A DNA stretch of 18,793 nucleotides from positions 1 to 18,793 of the forward strand of contig CAKTEZ010000029.1 of assembly GCA_934553255.1 (NCBI GenBank), written 5' to 3'. Source of the DNA: an uncultured Oscillospiraceae bacterium (lineage in GTDB: Bacteria > Bacillota > Clostridia > Oscillospirales > Oscillospiraceae). The translations under genes were made by a program, and so were the position numbers. Below the pieces are notes generated by a model. It was given only the letters and a program-made list of their open reading frames with translations. It did no database searches and was not told where the DNA came from. Positions 6,398 through 13,823 of the stretch are shown in pieces. Within the stretch, counting starts at the first letter, position 1; every line of letters begins with the position of its first letter.

Positions 6398-7591
6398 TCA
6401 CTTGTTCGCCATGCGGTAGACGGCGAGAATGTCGTCGTAATCGAGCGGGCGGAACTTGCCGACCGTGCGGGTGCGGAAGAAGGTGCAGCGCTCGGTCAGC
6501 TCGCGCAGCTGCTCCTCGCTCAGCACGCCGATGCCCAGCTCCGTAAAGGTGGTGGGCATGTCGATGGAGCGGAAGAATTCCTCCGTCGTGTCGATGGCGC
6601 GGAGGGCAAGGTCACGGTCGCTCTCGCCATCCCCGCGCTTGAGGCGCCACACCGCTTCGCCGTAGTGCGCGAAACGCGCGGGGTCGGCGTCGACCACATA
6701 GCGCGCCCACTGCGGCCACATGACGGAAAGGGACGCGCCGTGCGCGGCGTCGAACATCCCGGAAAGCTCATGGCCGAACTGATGCACGGAAAAGTCCTTT
6801 ACGCCGCCAAGCCCCGTGAGATTGTTGTGCGAAAGAGAGCCTGCCCACATGATCTCGCTCATCGCGTCGTAATCATGGCTGTCCCGCATCGCAACGCGGC
6901 CCGCGTCGATGACCGTGCGGAGCAGCCCCTCGGCGACCTCGTCGGTCATGCGGTTGGAGGGATGGCCCGGGTTGAAGTAACGCTCGAGCGTGTGCATCAT
7001 GATGTCCACCACGCCGCAGCCGACCTGGAAACGCGGGAGCGTGTAGGTCAGTTCGGGGTCCATAATGGCAAAGAGCGGGCGCTGAATATCGGTGTTCAGG
7101 CCGCGCTTGAGCGTCATTTCGTCGTCCGTCAGCACCGCGCTGTCGCTCGTCTCGCTGCCCGCGGCGGAGATGGTCAACACCGCGCCGAGCTTGCTCGTTT
7201 TGGTGAGCGTCGCCTTCTTGCTCCAGAAATCCCAAATGTCCGTTTCGGGGTTGGCGACGCCGTGCGCCACGGCCTTTGCCGTGTCGATCACGCTGCCGCC
7301 GCCGACGGCGAGGATAAAGTCCGCGCCGAAAGCGAGCGCCCTGCGGACGCCCTCGCGCGCGTGGGACAGGCGCGGGTTGGGCTGCACGCCGCCGAAACTC
7401 TCGCAGGCGATGCCCGCGTCGGCAAGCGTCCGCTCCAGCCGCGCGAGCAGCCCGCTCTTCACCGCGCTCTGCCCGCCGTAGATCAGAAAAACGCGCGTGC
7501 CGCCGAAGTCCTTGACCGCCTCGCCGACACGGCTCTCCGCGCCCTTGCCGAAGTATATCTTGGTAGGGCAGTAAAAATCAAATGCCTGCAT
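6398..7591 (-). CDS. Iron-containing (group III) alcohol dehydrogenase, butanol dehydrogenase-like
   Basis: A 397-residue protein of the normal family length. The NAD(P)-binding part includes the GGGS loop at 97-100 (AVGGGSVIDTAKA). The C-terminal helical domain carries the metal ligands D196, H200, H270 and H284 (CGVVDIMMH; HQFGHELSGMFDAAHG), a spacing identical to Fe-dependent ADHs. The NPGHPSNRMTDEVAEGLL region and the start FDFYCPTKIYFGKG match the BdhA/YqhD-like subgroup that reduces C2-C4 aldehydes with NAD(P)H. Substrate cannot be decided from sequence; a fermentative aldehyde or butanal is likely. ATG at 7591 has AAGGAGGA nine bases upstream, and a clear promoter precedes it. It is a single-gene unit, divergent from the topoisomerase gene. 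Confidence 0.9.
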   Translation of the reverse strand: MQAFDFYCPTKIYFGKGAESRVGEAVKDFGGTRVFLIYGGQSAVKSGLLARLERTLADAGIACESFGGVQPNPRLSHAREGVRRALAFGADFILAVGGGSVIDTAKAVAHGVANPETDIWDFWSKKATLTKTSKLGAVLTISAAGSETSDSAVLTDDEMTLKRGLNTDIQRPLFAIMDPELTYTLPRFQVGCGVVDIMMHTLERYFNPGHPSNRMTDEVAEGLLRTVIDAGRVAMRDSHDYDAMSEIMWAGSLSHNNLTGLGGVKDFSVHQFGHELSGMFDAAHGASLSVMWPQWARYVVDADPARFAHYGEAVWRLKRGDGESDRDLALRAIDTTEEFFRSIDMPTTFTELGIGVLSEEQLRELTERCTFFRTRTVGKFRPLDYDDILAVYRMANK

Positions 7592-7623
7592 GGAACCGTC
7601 CTCCTTATGATCGTTTCTCCGTT

Positions 7624-7652
7624 ATTTTACCACGCCCGCACCTTCTTTGCAA
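7624..7652 (-). promoter_or_regulatory. Promoter of the alcohol dehydrogenase gene
   Basis: Minus strand: -35 TTGCAA (7652-7647), 17 bases, -10 TAAAAT (7629-7624), about 32 bases before the ATG. Confidence 0.7.
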
Positions 7653-7711
7653 GCGAGCGGAGAAAAACGAAAAACGGCACTTTTTGACGAATTATCTGTT
7701 GACATAATAAT

Positions 7712-7741
7712 TGTGGATAACTCTGTGGAAACTGTGAATAA
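7712..7741 (+). promoter_or_regulatory. Cluster of DnaA-box-like 9-mers
   Basis: TGTGGATAA at 7712-7720 and TGTGAATAA at 7733-7741 are exact reverse complements of TTATNCACA, the DnaA-box consensus. Between them TGTGGAAAC (7724-7732) matches at seven of nine positions. All three are in the same orientation with 11- and 9-base start-to-start steps rounded to 12 and 9. TGTTGACATAATAATT just upstream is AT-rich. Binding by DnaA is inferred from sequence only. Confidence 0.5.
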
Positions 7742-7857
7742 CCCATATTTTGTGGCTGTTTTGCAGGTTGACGCCGTATTATTTTTTATCGGAAGCCGGA
7801 ACCTTTCCGCGATCCTGCGCCGAAATTTAACGATTTGCGGGGAACGGCGGAAAACAC

Positions 7858-7886
7858 TTGCCATTGTGGGCAAAAGCCCCTATAAT
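7858..7886 (+). promoter_or_regulatory. Promoter of the topoisomerase B-subunit gene
   Basis: -35 TTGCCA (7858-7863), 17 bases, -10 TATAAT (7881-7886), about 38 bases before the ATG at 7925 and 117 bases downstream of the DnaA-box-like cluster. Confidence 0.78.
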
Positions 7887-7924
7887 ATACAAGGATTGGT
7901 ATTTCACGGAAACGGAGACGAACT

Positions 7925-9925
7925 ATGGCAACGAAGCAGGCAAAGAATTACGGCAACGACAGCATCTCCCGCCTGGAGGGTGCGGACCGTGTGCGGAAGC
8001 GCCCGGGCGTCATCTTCGGCTCAGACGGACTGGACGGCTGCGAGCATGCCGTTTTTGAGATCCTCTCGAACTCCATCGACGAGGCGCGCGAGGGACACGG
8101 ACGGCTCATCACCGTCACGCGCTATGCCGACCACAGCGTGGAGGTGGAGGACAACGGCCGCGGCTGCCCCGTGGACTGGAACCCCAAGGAAAAGCGCTAC
8201 AACTGGGAGCTGGTCTACTGCGAGCTGTACGCGGGCGGCAAATACAACAACCTCGACGGCGACAACTACGAATATTCCCTCGGCCTCAACGGTCTCGGCG
8301 CCTGCGCCACGCAGTACGCCTCGCGCTATATGGATGTGACCGTGTGGCGCGACGGGAACAAATACTCCCTCCACTTCGAGCGCGGGCAGATCACCGGCAA
8401 AAAGGGCGAGGAGCTGAAGGTCGAGCCGACGGACCGCGGCAAAAAGACCGGCACGCTCACGCGTTGGCTGCCGGACCTTGATGTCTTTACCGACATCAAT
8501 ATCCCCGCCGAATACTTCACCGATGTGCTGCGCCGTCAGGCGGTCGTCAACGCGGGCATCACATTCCGCTTTCGCGATCAGGTGGGTGGAAAATTCGAAA
8601 CGCAGGATTTTCTCTACGAAAACGGCATTGTGGACTATGTGGCCGAGCTTGCCGGAGAGGGCGCGTTGACGACTCCCGTTTTCTGGGAGACGGAGCGCCG
8701 CGGCCGCGACCGCGAGGATAAGCCGGAGTACAAGGTCAAGCTTTCGTGTGCGTGCTGCTTTTCGAACCGCGTGAGCATTGTGGAGCATTACCACAACTCC
8801 TCGTGGCTCGAGCATGGCGGCGCGCCGGAAAAGGCGACCAAGACCGCCTTCGTCTACGCCATCGACAAGTATCTCAAGGACAGCAACAAGTACCAGAAGA
8901 GCGAGAGCAAGATCACCTGGCAGGACGTGGAGGACTGTCTCGTGCTGGTGTCCAACAACTTCTCCACGCAGACGAGCTACGAGAACCAGACGAAGAAATC
9001 CATCACAAACAAGTTCGTGCAGGAGGCCATGACGGACTTCCTCAAGTCCCGTCTGGAGACCTATTTCATTGAAAACCGCGTTGAGGCGCTCAAGATCGCC
9101 GAGCAGGTCCTCATCAACAAAAGGAGCCGCGAGAGCGCGGAAAAACAGCGGCTGAACATCAAGAAAAAGCTCTCCGGCAGCATCGACATCTCCAACCGCG
9201 TACAGAAATTCGTGGACTGCCGCACGCGCGATGTATCCCGCCGCGAGATCTATATCGTCGAGGGCGACAGCGCCCTCGGCAGCGTCAAGCTTTCGCGCGA
9301 CGCGGAATTTCAGGGCATCATGCCCGTGCGCGGCAAGATTTTGAACTGCCTCAAGGCCGACTACGCCCGCATCTTCAAAAGCGAGATCATCACCGATCTT
9401 CTGAAGGTGCTTGGCTGCGGCGTGGAGGTGCAGGGCAAGGCGGTCAAGGATCTCAACGCCTTCGATCTGAACAATCTCCGCTGGAACAAGGTCGTCATCT
9501 GCACCGATGCGGACGTGGACGGCTTCCAGATCCGCACGCTCATTCTGACGATGATCTACCGGCTCTGCCCCACGCTGATCCGCGAGGGCTATGTCTACAT
9601 CGCGGAAACGCCGCTCTTTGAGATCAACTGCGGCGACAAGACCTGGTTCGCTTACTCCGACAAGGAAAAGAACGACGTCGTGAAAACGCTTGAGGGCAAG
9701 CGCTATAAGGTCGACCGCTCCAAGGGTCTCGGCGAGAACGATCCCGAGATGATGTGGCTGACGACGATGAACCCCGAAACGCGCCGCCTCATCAAGGTCA
9801 TGCCCGAGGACGCGGAGGCGACCGCGCAGGTCTTTGACCTGCTCCTCGGCGACAATCTGCAGGGCCGCAAGGACCATATCGCGGAGAACGGATACAAGTA
9901 TCTGGAGCTGGCGGACATTTCGTAA
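7925..9925 (+). CDS. Divergent type IIA DNA topoisomerase subunit B (GyrB/ParE-like)
   Basis: A 666-residue protein with the whole GyrB/ParE plan. The GHKL ATPase has EILSNSIDEA (45-54), DNGRG (76-80) and GLNGLG (120-125). The transducer domain has the QTK loop at 355-357. The Toprim domain has EGDSA (446-450), PVRGKILN, DADVDG (528-533) and RSKGLGEND (598-606). Key catalytic residues are kept, but the motifs differ from standard GyrB: GLNGLG for GLHGVG, EGDSALGS for EGDSAGGS, DADVDGFQIRTL for DADVDGAHIRTL, RSKGLGE for RYKGLGE. This suits a ParE-like paralogue known from Clostridia. Such subunits need an A subunit (GyrA/ParC), and none follows here; a secreted protein gene does. The ATG at 7925 has a modest GGAGA site upstream. 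It should act on supercoiling or decatenation in the cytoplasm, with an A partner elsewhere. Confidence 0.88.
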   Translation: MATKQAKNYGNDSISRLEGADRVRKRPGVIFGSDGLDGCEHAVFEILSNSIDEAREGHGRLITVTRYADHSVEVEDNGRGCPVDWNPKEKRYNWELVYCELYAGGKYNNLDGDNYEYSLGLNGLGACATQYASRYMDVTVWRDGNKYSLHFERGQITGKKGEELKVEPTDRGKKTGTLTRWLPDLDVFTDINIPAEYFTDVLRRQAVVNAGITFRFRDQVGGKFETQDFLYENGIVDYVAELAGEGALTTPVFWETERRGRDREDKPEYKVKLSCACCFSNRVSIVEHYHNSSWLEHGGAPEKATKTAFVYAIDKYLKDSNKYQKSESKITWQDVEDCLVLVSNNFSTQTSYENQTKKSITNKFVQEAMTDFLKSRLETYFIENRVEALKIAEQVLINKRSRESAEKQRLNIKKKLSGSIDISNRVQKFVDCRTRDVSRREIYIVEGDSALGSVKLSRDAEFQGIMPVRGKILNCLKADYARIFKSEIITDLLKVLGCGVEVQGKAVKDLNAFDLNNLRWNKVVICTDADVDGFQIRTLILTMIYRLCPTLIREGYVYIAETPLFEINCGDKTWFAYSDKEKNDVVKTLEGKRYKVDRSKGLGENDPEMMWLTTMNPETRRLIKVMPEDAEATAQVFDLLLGDNLQGRKDHIAENGYKYLELADIS

Positions 9926-9959
9926 GGCCGCCGCTCCGAAAACCGGAAAGGAGAACCCC

Positions 9960-11528
9960 ATGAAACGAATTTTGTCCCTTATGCTGGCGCTGGTCATGGC
10001 GCTGGCGCTTGCCGTCCCCGCAAGCGCGGACGGCGAGGATATTGGCATCATCGGCGGAGCCGACGGCCCAACCTATATTCTTGTCAGCGCCGACCCGAAG
10101 GCCTCCGCGACGGTTTCGAAGGAACAGCGCGAGCAGAGCGTCGAGGCGCTCGGCGGCACGGTCGGACAGACCAATGTGCTGCTGAACGACAAATGCATCT
10201 CCTTTACGGACGCCGCGCCCGAGGCGAAAAACGGCCGCACGATGGTCCCGCTGCGCGCCACGCTGGAGGCGATGGGCGCGACGGTGGACTACGAGCAGGC
10301 CACCAAGACCGTCACGGTGACGGGCGAGAAGGCAAGCTTCACCCATGTGATCGGCAGCGACGTCATCACGCTCTCCGACGGCACGGCGGTGAAGATGGAT
10401 GTCGCCTCCTACTCCACGCCGTCGAACCGCACGATGGTACCCGTGCGCTTTTTCTCGCAGGTGCTTGGCTACGATGTTTACTGGGACAACGACTACAAGC
10501 TCGTTTTCCTGCTCGATGAAGCGGTCTGGACCGCGCGCACGGACAGCGGCTTTACGGTCCTCAACGAACACATTGCAAAGTCCGCCGAGACCGTTGACCT
10601 CACCCGCAGTCAAAAGCAGGACGTGACCATGAGCGGCACGCTCCGCCTTACGGGCGAGAACGGTCAGACCCGCTCCGCCTACTGGTCCGGCGCCGTCAGC
10701 GCGCTGATGGGCAAGGAGGGCGCCGCCCTGCGTGTGACCGCTGACCTCGAAAACCTGCTGACGCTGTTCCCAAGCGACGGGAGCGCGCTGCCCGCGGAGC
10801 TTCGCGCGCCGCTCGCCGACCTCGACTTTGAAATACGCTATGCCGAACGGCTGTACGCCCGTTCTCCCCTGCTCAACGCGCTGATGGAGCGCGCGCTGGG
10901 CGGCGATACGAAGCTGGGCGCCGACACATGGTACGCGGCGGACACGCAGGGCATGAGCTTTGCCGCGCTTTACAGCAGCCTTTACGGCGGCGCGAAGTCC
11001 TCCACCGTCGGCAGTATGCTCTATGCCGCGCTGCGGCAGGGCGACGCGAACCACTTCTTCCGAAGCTGGACGGAGGCCGAACAGACCCGCGCGCTGCTGG
11101 AGGCTCTCGTGGGCGACAAGTTCCTCACCAGATCCGGCAGCCGCTGCACACGGCATATCGGCATGGAGGAGCTGGCGGCGCTGTATCAGCAGCTCGGCAC
11201 GACGGCTTACGGCAGCGTGGAGGGTCTGGAGCGCGGCGGGCTGCTCGCGTTTTCCCTTGATCTGACCCTCCGTACCGACGGCAGCGCGGAGACCGCGCTC
11301 TCGTTCGCCGCGAAGGGCGCGGACGGCACGCCCGTCCGTCTGAGCTGCACGGTCTCCGACACAGGCCGCACCGAGACCGTTTCCGGCAGCCTGCAGGCGG
11401 AGGGAAAGTACGACCTGATCTTTCGCATGACCGGCTCGACCCGCGCGACGAGCGAGCCCGTTGCCGCCGTCCCGCCCGAGGGCGCGGCGGTCCTCGACCT
11501 CGCCGCCCTGACGCAGCCAGGAAAATGA
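9960..11528 (+). CDS. Secreted protein with copper-amine-oxidase N-terminal-like domain
   Basis: A 522-residue exported protein. Residues 1-23 are a clear signal peptide (MKRILSLMLALVMALALAVP, then ASA for signal peptidase I). The mature start DGEDIGIIGGADGPTYILV holds a GIIGGADGPT motif at 29-38 that I associate with the beta subunits of sodium-pumping decarboxylases. Residues about 74-187 form a copper-amine-oxidase-N-like domain (stalk domain), shown by the paired motifs GRTMVPLR (93-100) and NRTMVPVRF (157-165) and by TVDYEQATKTVTVT. This domain is a general extracellular module in Firmicutes and does not imply an oxidase. The last 330 residues are unrecognised; they look like a beta-rich domain that alternates with helices. 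The ATG at 9960 follows AAAGGAG. It lies 34 bases after the topoisomerase gene with no terminator, so is probably co-transcribed. Confidence 0.82.
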   Translation: MKRILSLMLALVMALALAVPASADGEDIGIIGGADGPTYILVSADPKASATVSKEQREQSVEALGGTVGQTNVLLNDKCISFTDAAPEAKNGRTMVPLRATLEAMGATVDYEQATKTVTVTGEKASFTHVIGSDVITLSDGTAVKMDVASYSTPSNRTMVPVRFFSQVLGYDVYWDNDYKLVFLLDEAVWTARTDSGFTVLNEHIAKSAETVDLTRSQKQDVTMSGTLRLTGENGQTRSAYWSGAVSALMGKEGAALRVTADLENLLTLFPSDGSALPAELRAPLADLDFEIRYAERLYARSPLLNALMERALGGDTKLGADTWYAADTQGMSFAALYSSLYGGAKSSTVGSMLYAALRQGDANHFFRSWTEAEQTRALLEALVGDKFLTRSGSRCTRHIGMEELAALYQQLGTTAYGSVEGLERGGLLAFSLDLTLRTDGSAETALSFAAKGADGTPVRLSCTVSDTGRTETVSGSLQAEGKYDLIFRMTGSTRATSEPVAAVPPEGAAVLDLAALTQPGK

Positions 11529-11539
11529 CAAATGGTGAA

Positions 11540-11573
11540 ATAAGGGCGCGCTCCCACGGGAGCGCGCCCTTAT
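11540..11573. terminator. Bidirectional terminator
   Basis: 15-base perfect arms ATAAGGGCGCGCTCC (11540-11554) and complement (11559-11573), loop CACG. It lies between the converging copper-amine-oxidase-N gene (stop 11528) and the unknown membrane protein gene (stop 11579). Confidence 0.85.
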
Positions 11574-11578
11574 TCGAT

Positions 11579-12511
11579 TCATTTCGCGGTGGGTGACAGC
11601 ATGGTACAGCCGTCGGAAAAGAGATTGATCACGGCGAGCCGCATTCCATCTGCCGTAAAGAGAAGAGCGCAGTCGAACTGAGGCGCGTGAAAGGTGAGTG
11701 TCGTGCCGTCTCCGTTGGAAAAGACAACATCACCGTCGTTCCGGATGCGTACACGGGCCTCGTAGGGCAACTCGGGCGCCTCCCATGTAAAGCGGCAGCT
11801 GCTCTGCGTACCGCTCCCGCCGCTGCCGAGGCCGAAGCTGCCTGTTCCATCGGCATCGAAGTGCAGCTCGGTGTAATACACCGGTTCGGAGGGATCGTCC
11901 GACACCCAGTCATAGCCGGTAAGCAGGCTAAGCGTTGGGCGCGTGAGATATGCGGCGGCGGGCGGCAGGGTGTAGCCGGAGATGGGCTGCGCGTCGGCAA
12001 GACCGCCGAACGGCTCGCTCATGTGCAGCGTATCGTCCTGCACCCATGCCGTGTCGGAGGCGGTGACACTACGCAGGACGGTGCTGCTCGCGGCGGATGT
12101 GACCTCAGCGTAGCCGCAGGTGTAGGCGGCCGCGCCGTCCGGCTGCCCAGCCCAAGTGAAGCGGAGCAGCTGGCCGTCCTCTTCCCACCAGCCAACGCCG
12201 TCGGAAAAGTGAACAACAGCGCCGTTCTCATACTGCCAGCTCGTATCAAGAAGTTCCGATGCGCTCGGCGCGTCGGTGCGGCCAACGGGGGCGGGATCAT
12301 CCGGCTGCGCGCCGCTGCCGCCGGTGACGGCGGTGAGCGTGGTCGTCGTGAGCAGCAGCCCCGCGACGAGCAGGTATTTGGCGCGGCTCATTTTGGCGCG
12401 CGGCGGGATGCCGTCCGCCGCGGGGTCGGCGGCGGGAAACTCTTTGGGTAGAGGCGCGCTTTCCGGCGAGGAGGAGAACTCCTCCGGAATGGGGGTATAT
12501 TCCCGCTCCAT
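11579..12511 (-). CDS. Membrane-anchored protein of unknown function coupled to mscS
   Basis: I do not recognise this 310-residue protein. The first 44 residues are a Pro/Glu/Ser-rich, presumably cytoplasmic tail (MEREYTPIPEEF). Residues about 46-64 form one membrane helix (YLLVAGLLLTTTTLTAV), then a Gly/Pro linker, then an extracellular beta-rich part from about 88. That part has two similar-looking stretches, each with a HFxDGxG type turn and RFTW (HFSDGVGWWEE...RFTW and HFDADGTGSFG...RFTWEAPE), hinting at a duplicated lipocalin-like unit. It has no lipobox Cys. The mscS stop codon overlaps an ATGA at 12514-12517, but GGAG is only two bases from that ATG and eight bases from the ATG at 12511, so I prefer 12511; the alternative start adds two residues. 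Tight linkage to mscS suggests an envelope-stress role, by inference only. Confidence 0.72.
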   Translation of the reverse strand: MEREYTPIPEEFSSSPESAPLPKEFPAADPAADGIPPRAKMSRAKYLLVAGLLLTTTTLTAVTGGSGAQPDDPAPVGRTDAPSASELLDTSWQYENGAVVHFSDGVGWWEEDGQLLRFTWAGQPDGAAAYTCGYAEVTSAASSTVLRSVTASDTAWVQDDTLHMSEPFGGLADAQPISGYTLPPAAAYLTRPTLSLLTGYDWVSDDPSEPVYYTELHFDADGTGSFGLGSGGSGTQSSCRFTWEAPELPYEARVRIRNDGDVVFSNGDGTTLTFHAPQFDCALLFTADGMRLAVINLFSDGCTMLSPTAK

Positions 12512-12513
12512 GC

Positions 12514-13473
12514 TCATTTCTCCGTCCGATGCACCACGATCTGCGGGAACGGAATCTCGATGCCCGCGCGGTCAAAGCCAAGCTTCACCTCGCGGTTGAT
12601 GAGCCGCGGAGCCTTATAGATGTCCTGCTCGCGCACGGCGGCGGTGATGCGCAGCACCACGCCGCTGTCCGCCAGACTCTGCACGCCGGAGTAGACGGGC
12701 GCTTCGGCAAACACTTCGGGATACTTCGCCTGAATATCCGTCAGCAGGTCCGCGAGCGTCTTTTCCACGCGCTCAAGGTCCTCGTTGTAAGAAACGGATA
12801 CCTCGGTCATGGCGACGCTCTGCGCGGCGGAGCGGTTGAGAACATTTCGCAGGTCGGAGTTGTTGATGATCTTGATGTTGTCGCCGGAATCGCGGATGTA
12901 GGTGGTGCGGATGCCGATGCGCTCGACCGTGCCGCGGAAGCCGCCGACCTCGATGATGTCGCCGACATTGAATTGATTTTCAAACACGAGGAACACGCCT
13001 GTCACCACATCGGCCACGAGGCTTTCCGCGCCGAAGCCGATGATCAGCGCTAAAACGCCGACGCTGGCGAATATGGTGCTCACATTCACCCCCACGATGG
13101 ACAGGCCCCAGAAAATGCCGATCAGCGCCGTCAGATAGCTCACGGTGCTTTGCAGCATCGTCACGGCGGAGCGGGCCTTGCCCGTGGTCGGCTTCACATG
13201 CGCGAGAACATAGTCTGCAATGGTGGTCATCAGCATGAGCAGCAGTACCATGGCGATAAGCTTGAAGACCGTCGCCCAGTTCAGGGTGATCGCGCCGACG
13301 ATGCTGTCCACATCGCCGAACAGACTGGTCCACACATCGCCGATGGAGCGCTTCGCCTCGGGCGAAAGGAAGGGGATCAGCGTCGGGTTCGTCACCAGCA
13401 AAAAGGCGACGAGGACGACTGCGTAGGCAATGATCTTTTTCGGGTTGGCAGGCTTTTTCAACTTCGTATTCAC
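12514..13473 (-). CDS. mscS: MscS-family mechanosensitive ion channel
   Basis: A 319-residue small-conductance mechanosensitive channel of the short MscS/YkuT class. Membrane helices lie near 14-36, 65-90 and 108-125. The pore helix and signature follow: VNVSTIFASVGVLALIIGFG and then ESLVADVVTGVFLVFENQF (about 129-167), with VGDIIEVGGFRGTVERIGIRTT defining the beta domain. The C-terminal alpha/beta cage is complete. It opens under membrane tension to release solutes during osmotic downshock. The start codon is GTG at 13473, not ATG: AAGGAGGAG lies six bases upstream and no nearer ATG fits. A near-consensus promoter precedes it. The downstream unknown gene starts within or next to its stop codon. 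Confidence 0.93.
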   Translation of the reverse strand: MNTKLKKPANPKKIIAYAVVLVAFLLVTNPTLIPFLSPEAKRSIGDVWTSLFGDVDSIVGAITLNWATVFKLIAMVLLLMLMTTIADYVLAHVKPTTGKARSAVTMLQSTVSYLTALIGIFWGLSIVGVNVSTIFASVGVLALIIGFGAESLVADVVTGVFLVFENQFNVGDIIEVGGFRGTVERIGIRTTYIRDSGDNIKIINNSDLRNVLNRSAAQSVAMTEVSVSYNEDLERVEKTLADLLTDIQAKYPEVFAEAPVYSGVQSLADSGVVLRITAAVREQDIYKAPRLINREVKLGFDRAGIEIPFPQIVVHRTEK

Positions 13474-13517
13474 GCAAAGCTCCTCCTTGTGCCGGACATA
13501 GCCGATGTGATGTACGG

Positions 13518-13546
13518 ATTATACCATCTCCCTGCCCGCTTTGCAA
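13518..13546 (-). promoter_or_regulatory. Promoter of the mscS unit
   Basis: Minus strand: -35 TTGCAA (13546-13541), 17 bases, -10 TATAAT (13523-13518), about 45 bases before the GTG start. Confidence 0.78.
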
Positions 13547-13582
13547 TTCTCCTCTGCCAAAAAACGGCAGAAAAGCGAAAAA

Positions 13583-13604
13583 GGGCGCGCCGTGCGGCGC
13601 GCCC
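13583..13604 (-). terminator. Terminator of the csoR-copA transcript
   Basis: Minus strand: perfect 9-base arms GGGCGCGCC and GGCGCGCCC around a four-base loop, followed by TTTTT. It begins nine bases after the copA stop. A weaker hairpin, TCTGCC/GGCAGA, lies a few bases further on. Confidence 0.88.
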
Positions 13605-13613
13605 CTCGTGCCT

Positions 13614-13823
13614 TTATTCGATGCCTGTGACCTTGTATTCCTTGTCCTCCACGGTCTTTTTGAGCGTGCCGTCGTCCACGGGAGCCTGCAGCGTCACCAC
13701 AGCGGTCCCCGCGGTGTGGCTGACCTCCGCGTCCACGACCTCGGGAATGGCCTCCAGCGCCTTCTTCACGGTCGCCTCGCAATGGGCGCACATCATGCCT
13801 TCGATCTTCATTGTCTTTTTCAT
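13614..13823 (-). CDS. copZ: Candidate internal CopZ-like copper chaperone, in frame at the 3' end of copA
   Basis: The last 69 codons of copA start with an ATG (13823) that has its own ribosome binding site AAAGGAG nine bases upstream (13839-13833). The product, [20 protein letters not shown] and on, is a complete heavy-metal-associated domain with the CAHC copper site (Cys 12 and 15) and the usual chaperone length. The bases just before it are A-rich and encode a low-complexity Lys/Thr linker, as a former intergenic gap would. I infer that free CopZ can be made from the same mRNA besides being the tail of CopA. This is not shown by sequence alone; the site could be a relic of a fusion event. 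Confidence 0.5.
   Translation of the reverse strand: MKKTMKIEGMMCAHCEATVKKALEAIPEVVDAEVSHTAGTAVVTLQAPVDDGTLKKTVEDKEYKVTGIE

Larger units (their letters stand above)
7592..7924. other. 333-base gene-free region between divergent genes
   Basis: Contains the alcohol dehydrogenase promoter (7624-7652), a group of DnaA-box-like 9-mers (7712-7741), AT-rich stretches such as GTATTATTTTTTATCGG near 7778-7795, and the topoisomerase promoter (7858-7886). The open frames crossing it have no ribosome binding site or recognisable product. I see no RNA gene in it. Confidence 0.7.

Noticed and set aside
7712..7741. Chromosomal replication origin
   Set aside because: There is no dnaA, dnaN or recF nearby and only two exact boxes; a box cluster is reported but not an origin.
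7622..7873. Minus-strand 83-codon open frame in the gene-free region
   Set aside because: It has no ribosome binding site, overlaps both promoters and the DnaA-like boxes, and its residues resemble nothing coherent.
8021..10051. 676-codon minus-strand open frame opposite the topoisomerase gene
   Set aside because: Antisense shadow; the plus strand encodes every GyrB/ParE motif.
9798..11582. 594-codon minus-strand open frame opposite the copper-amine-oxidase-N gene
   Set aside because: Antisense shadow lacking motifs; the plus strand has a signal peptide, ribosome binding site and paired domain motifs.
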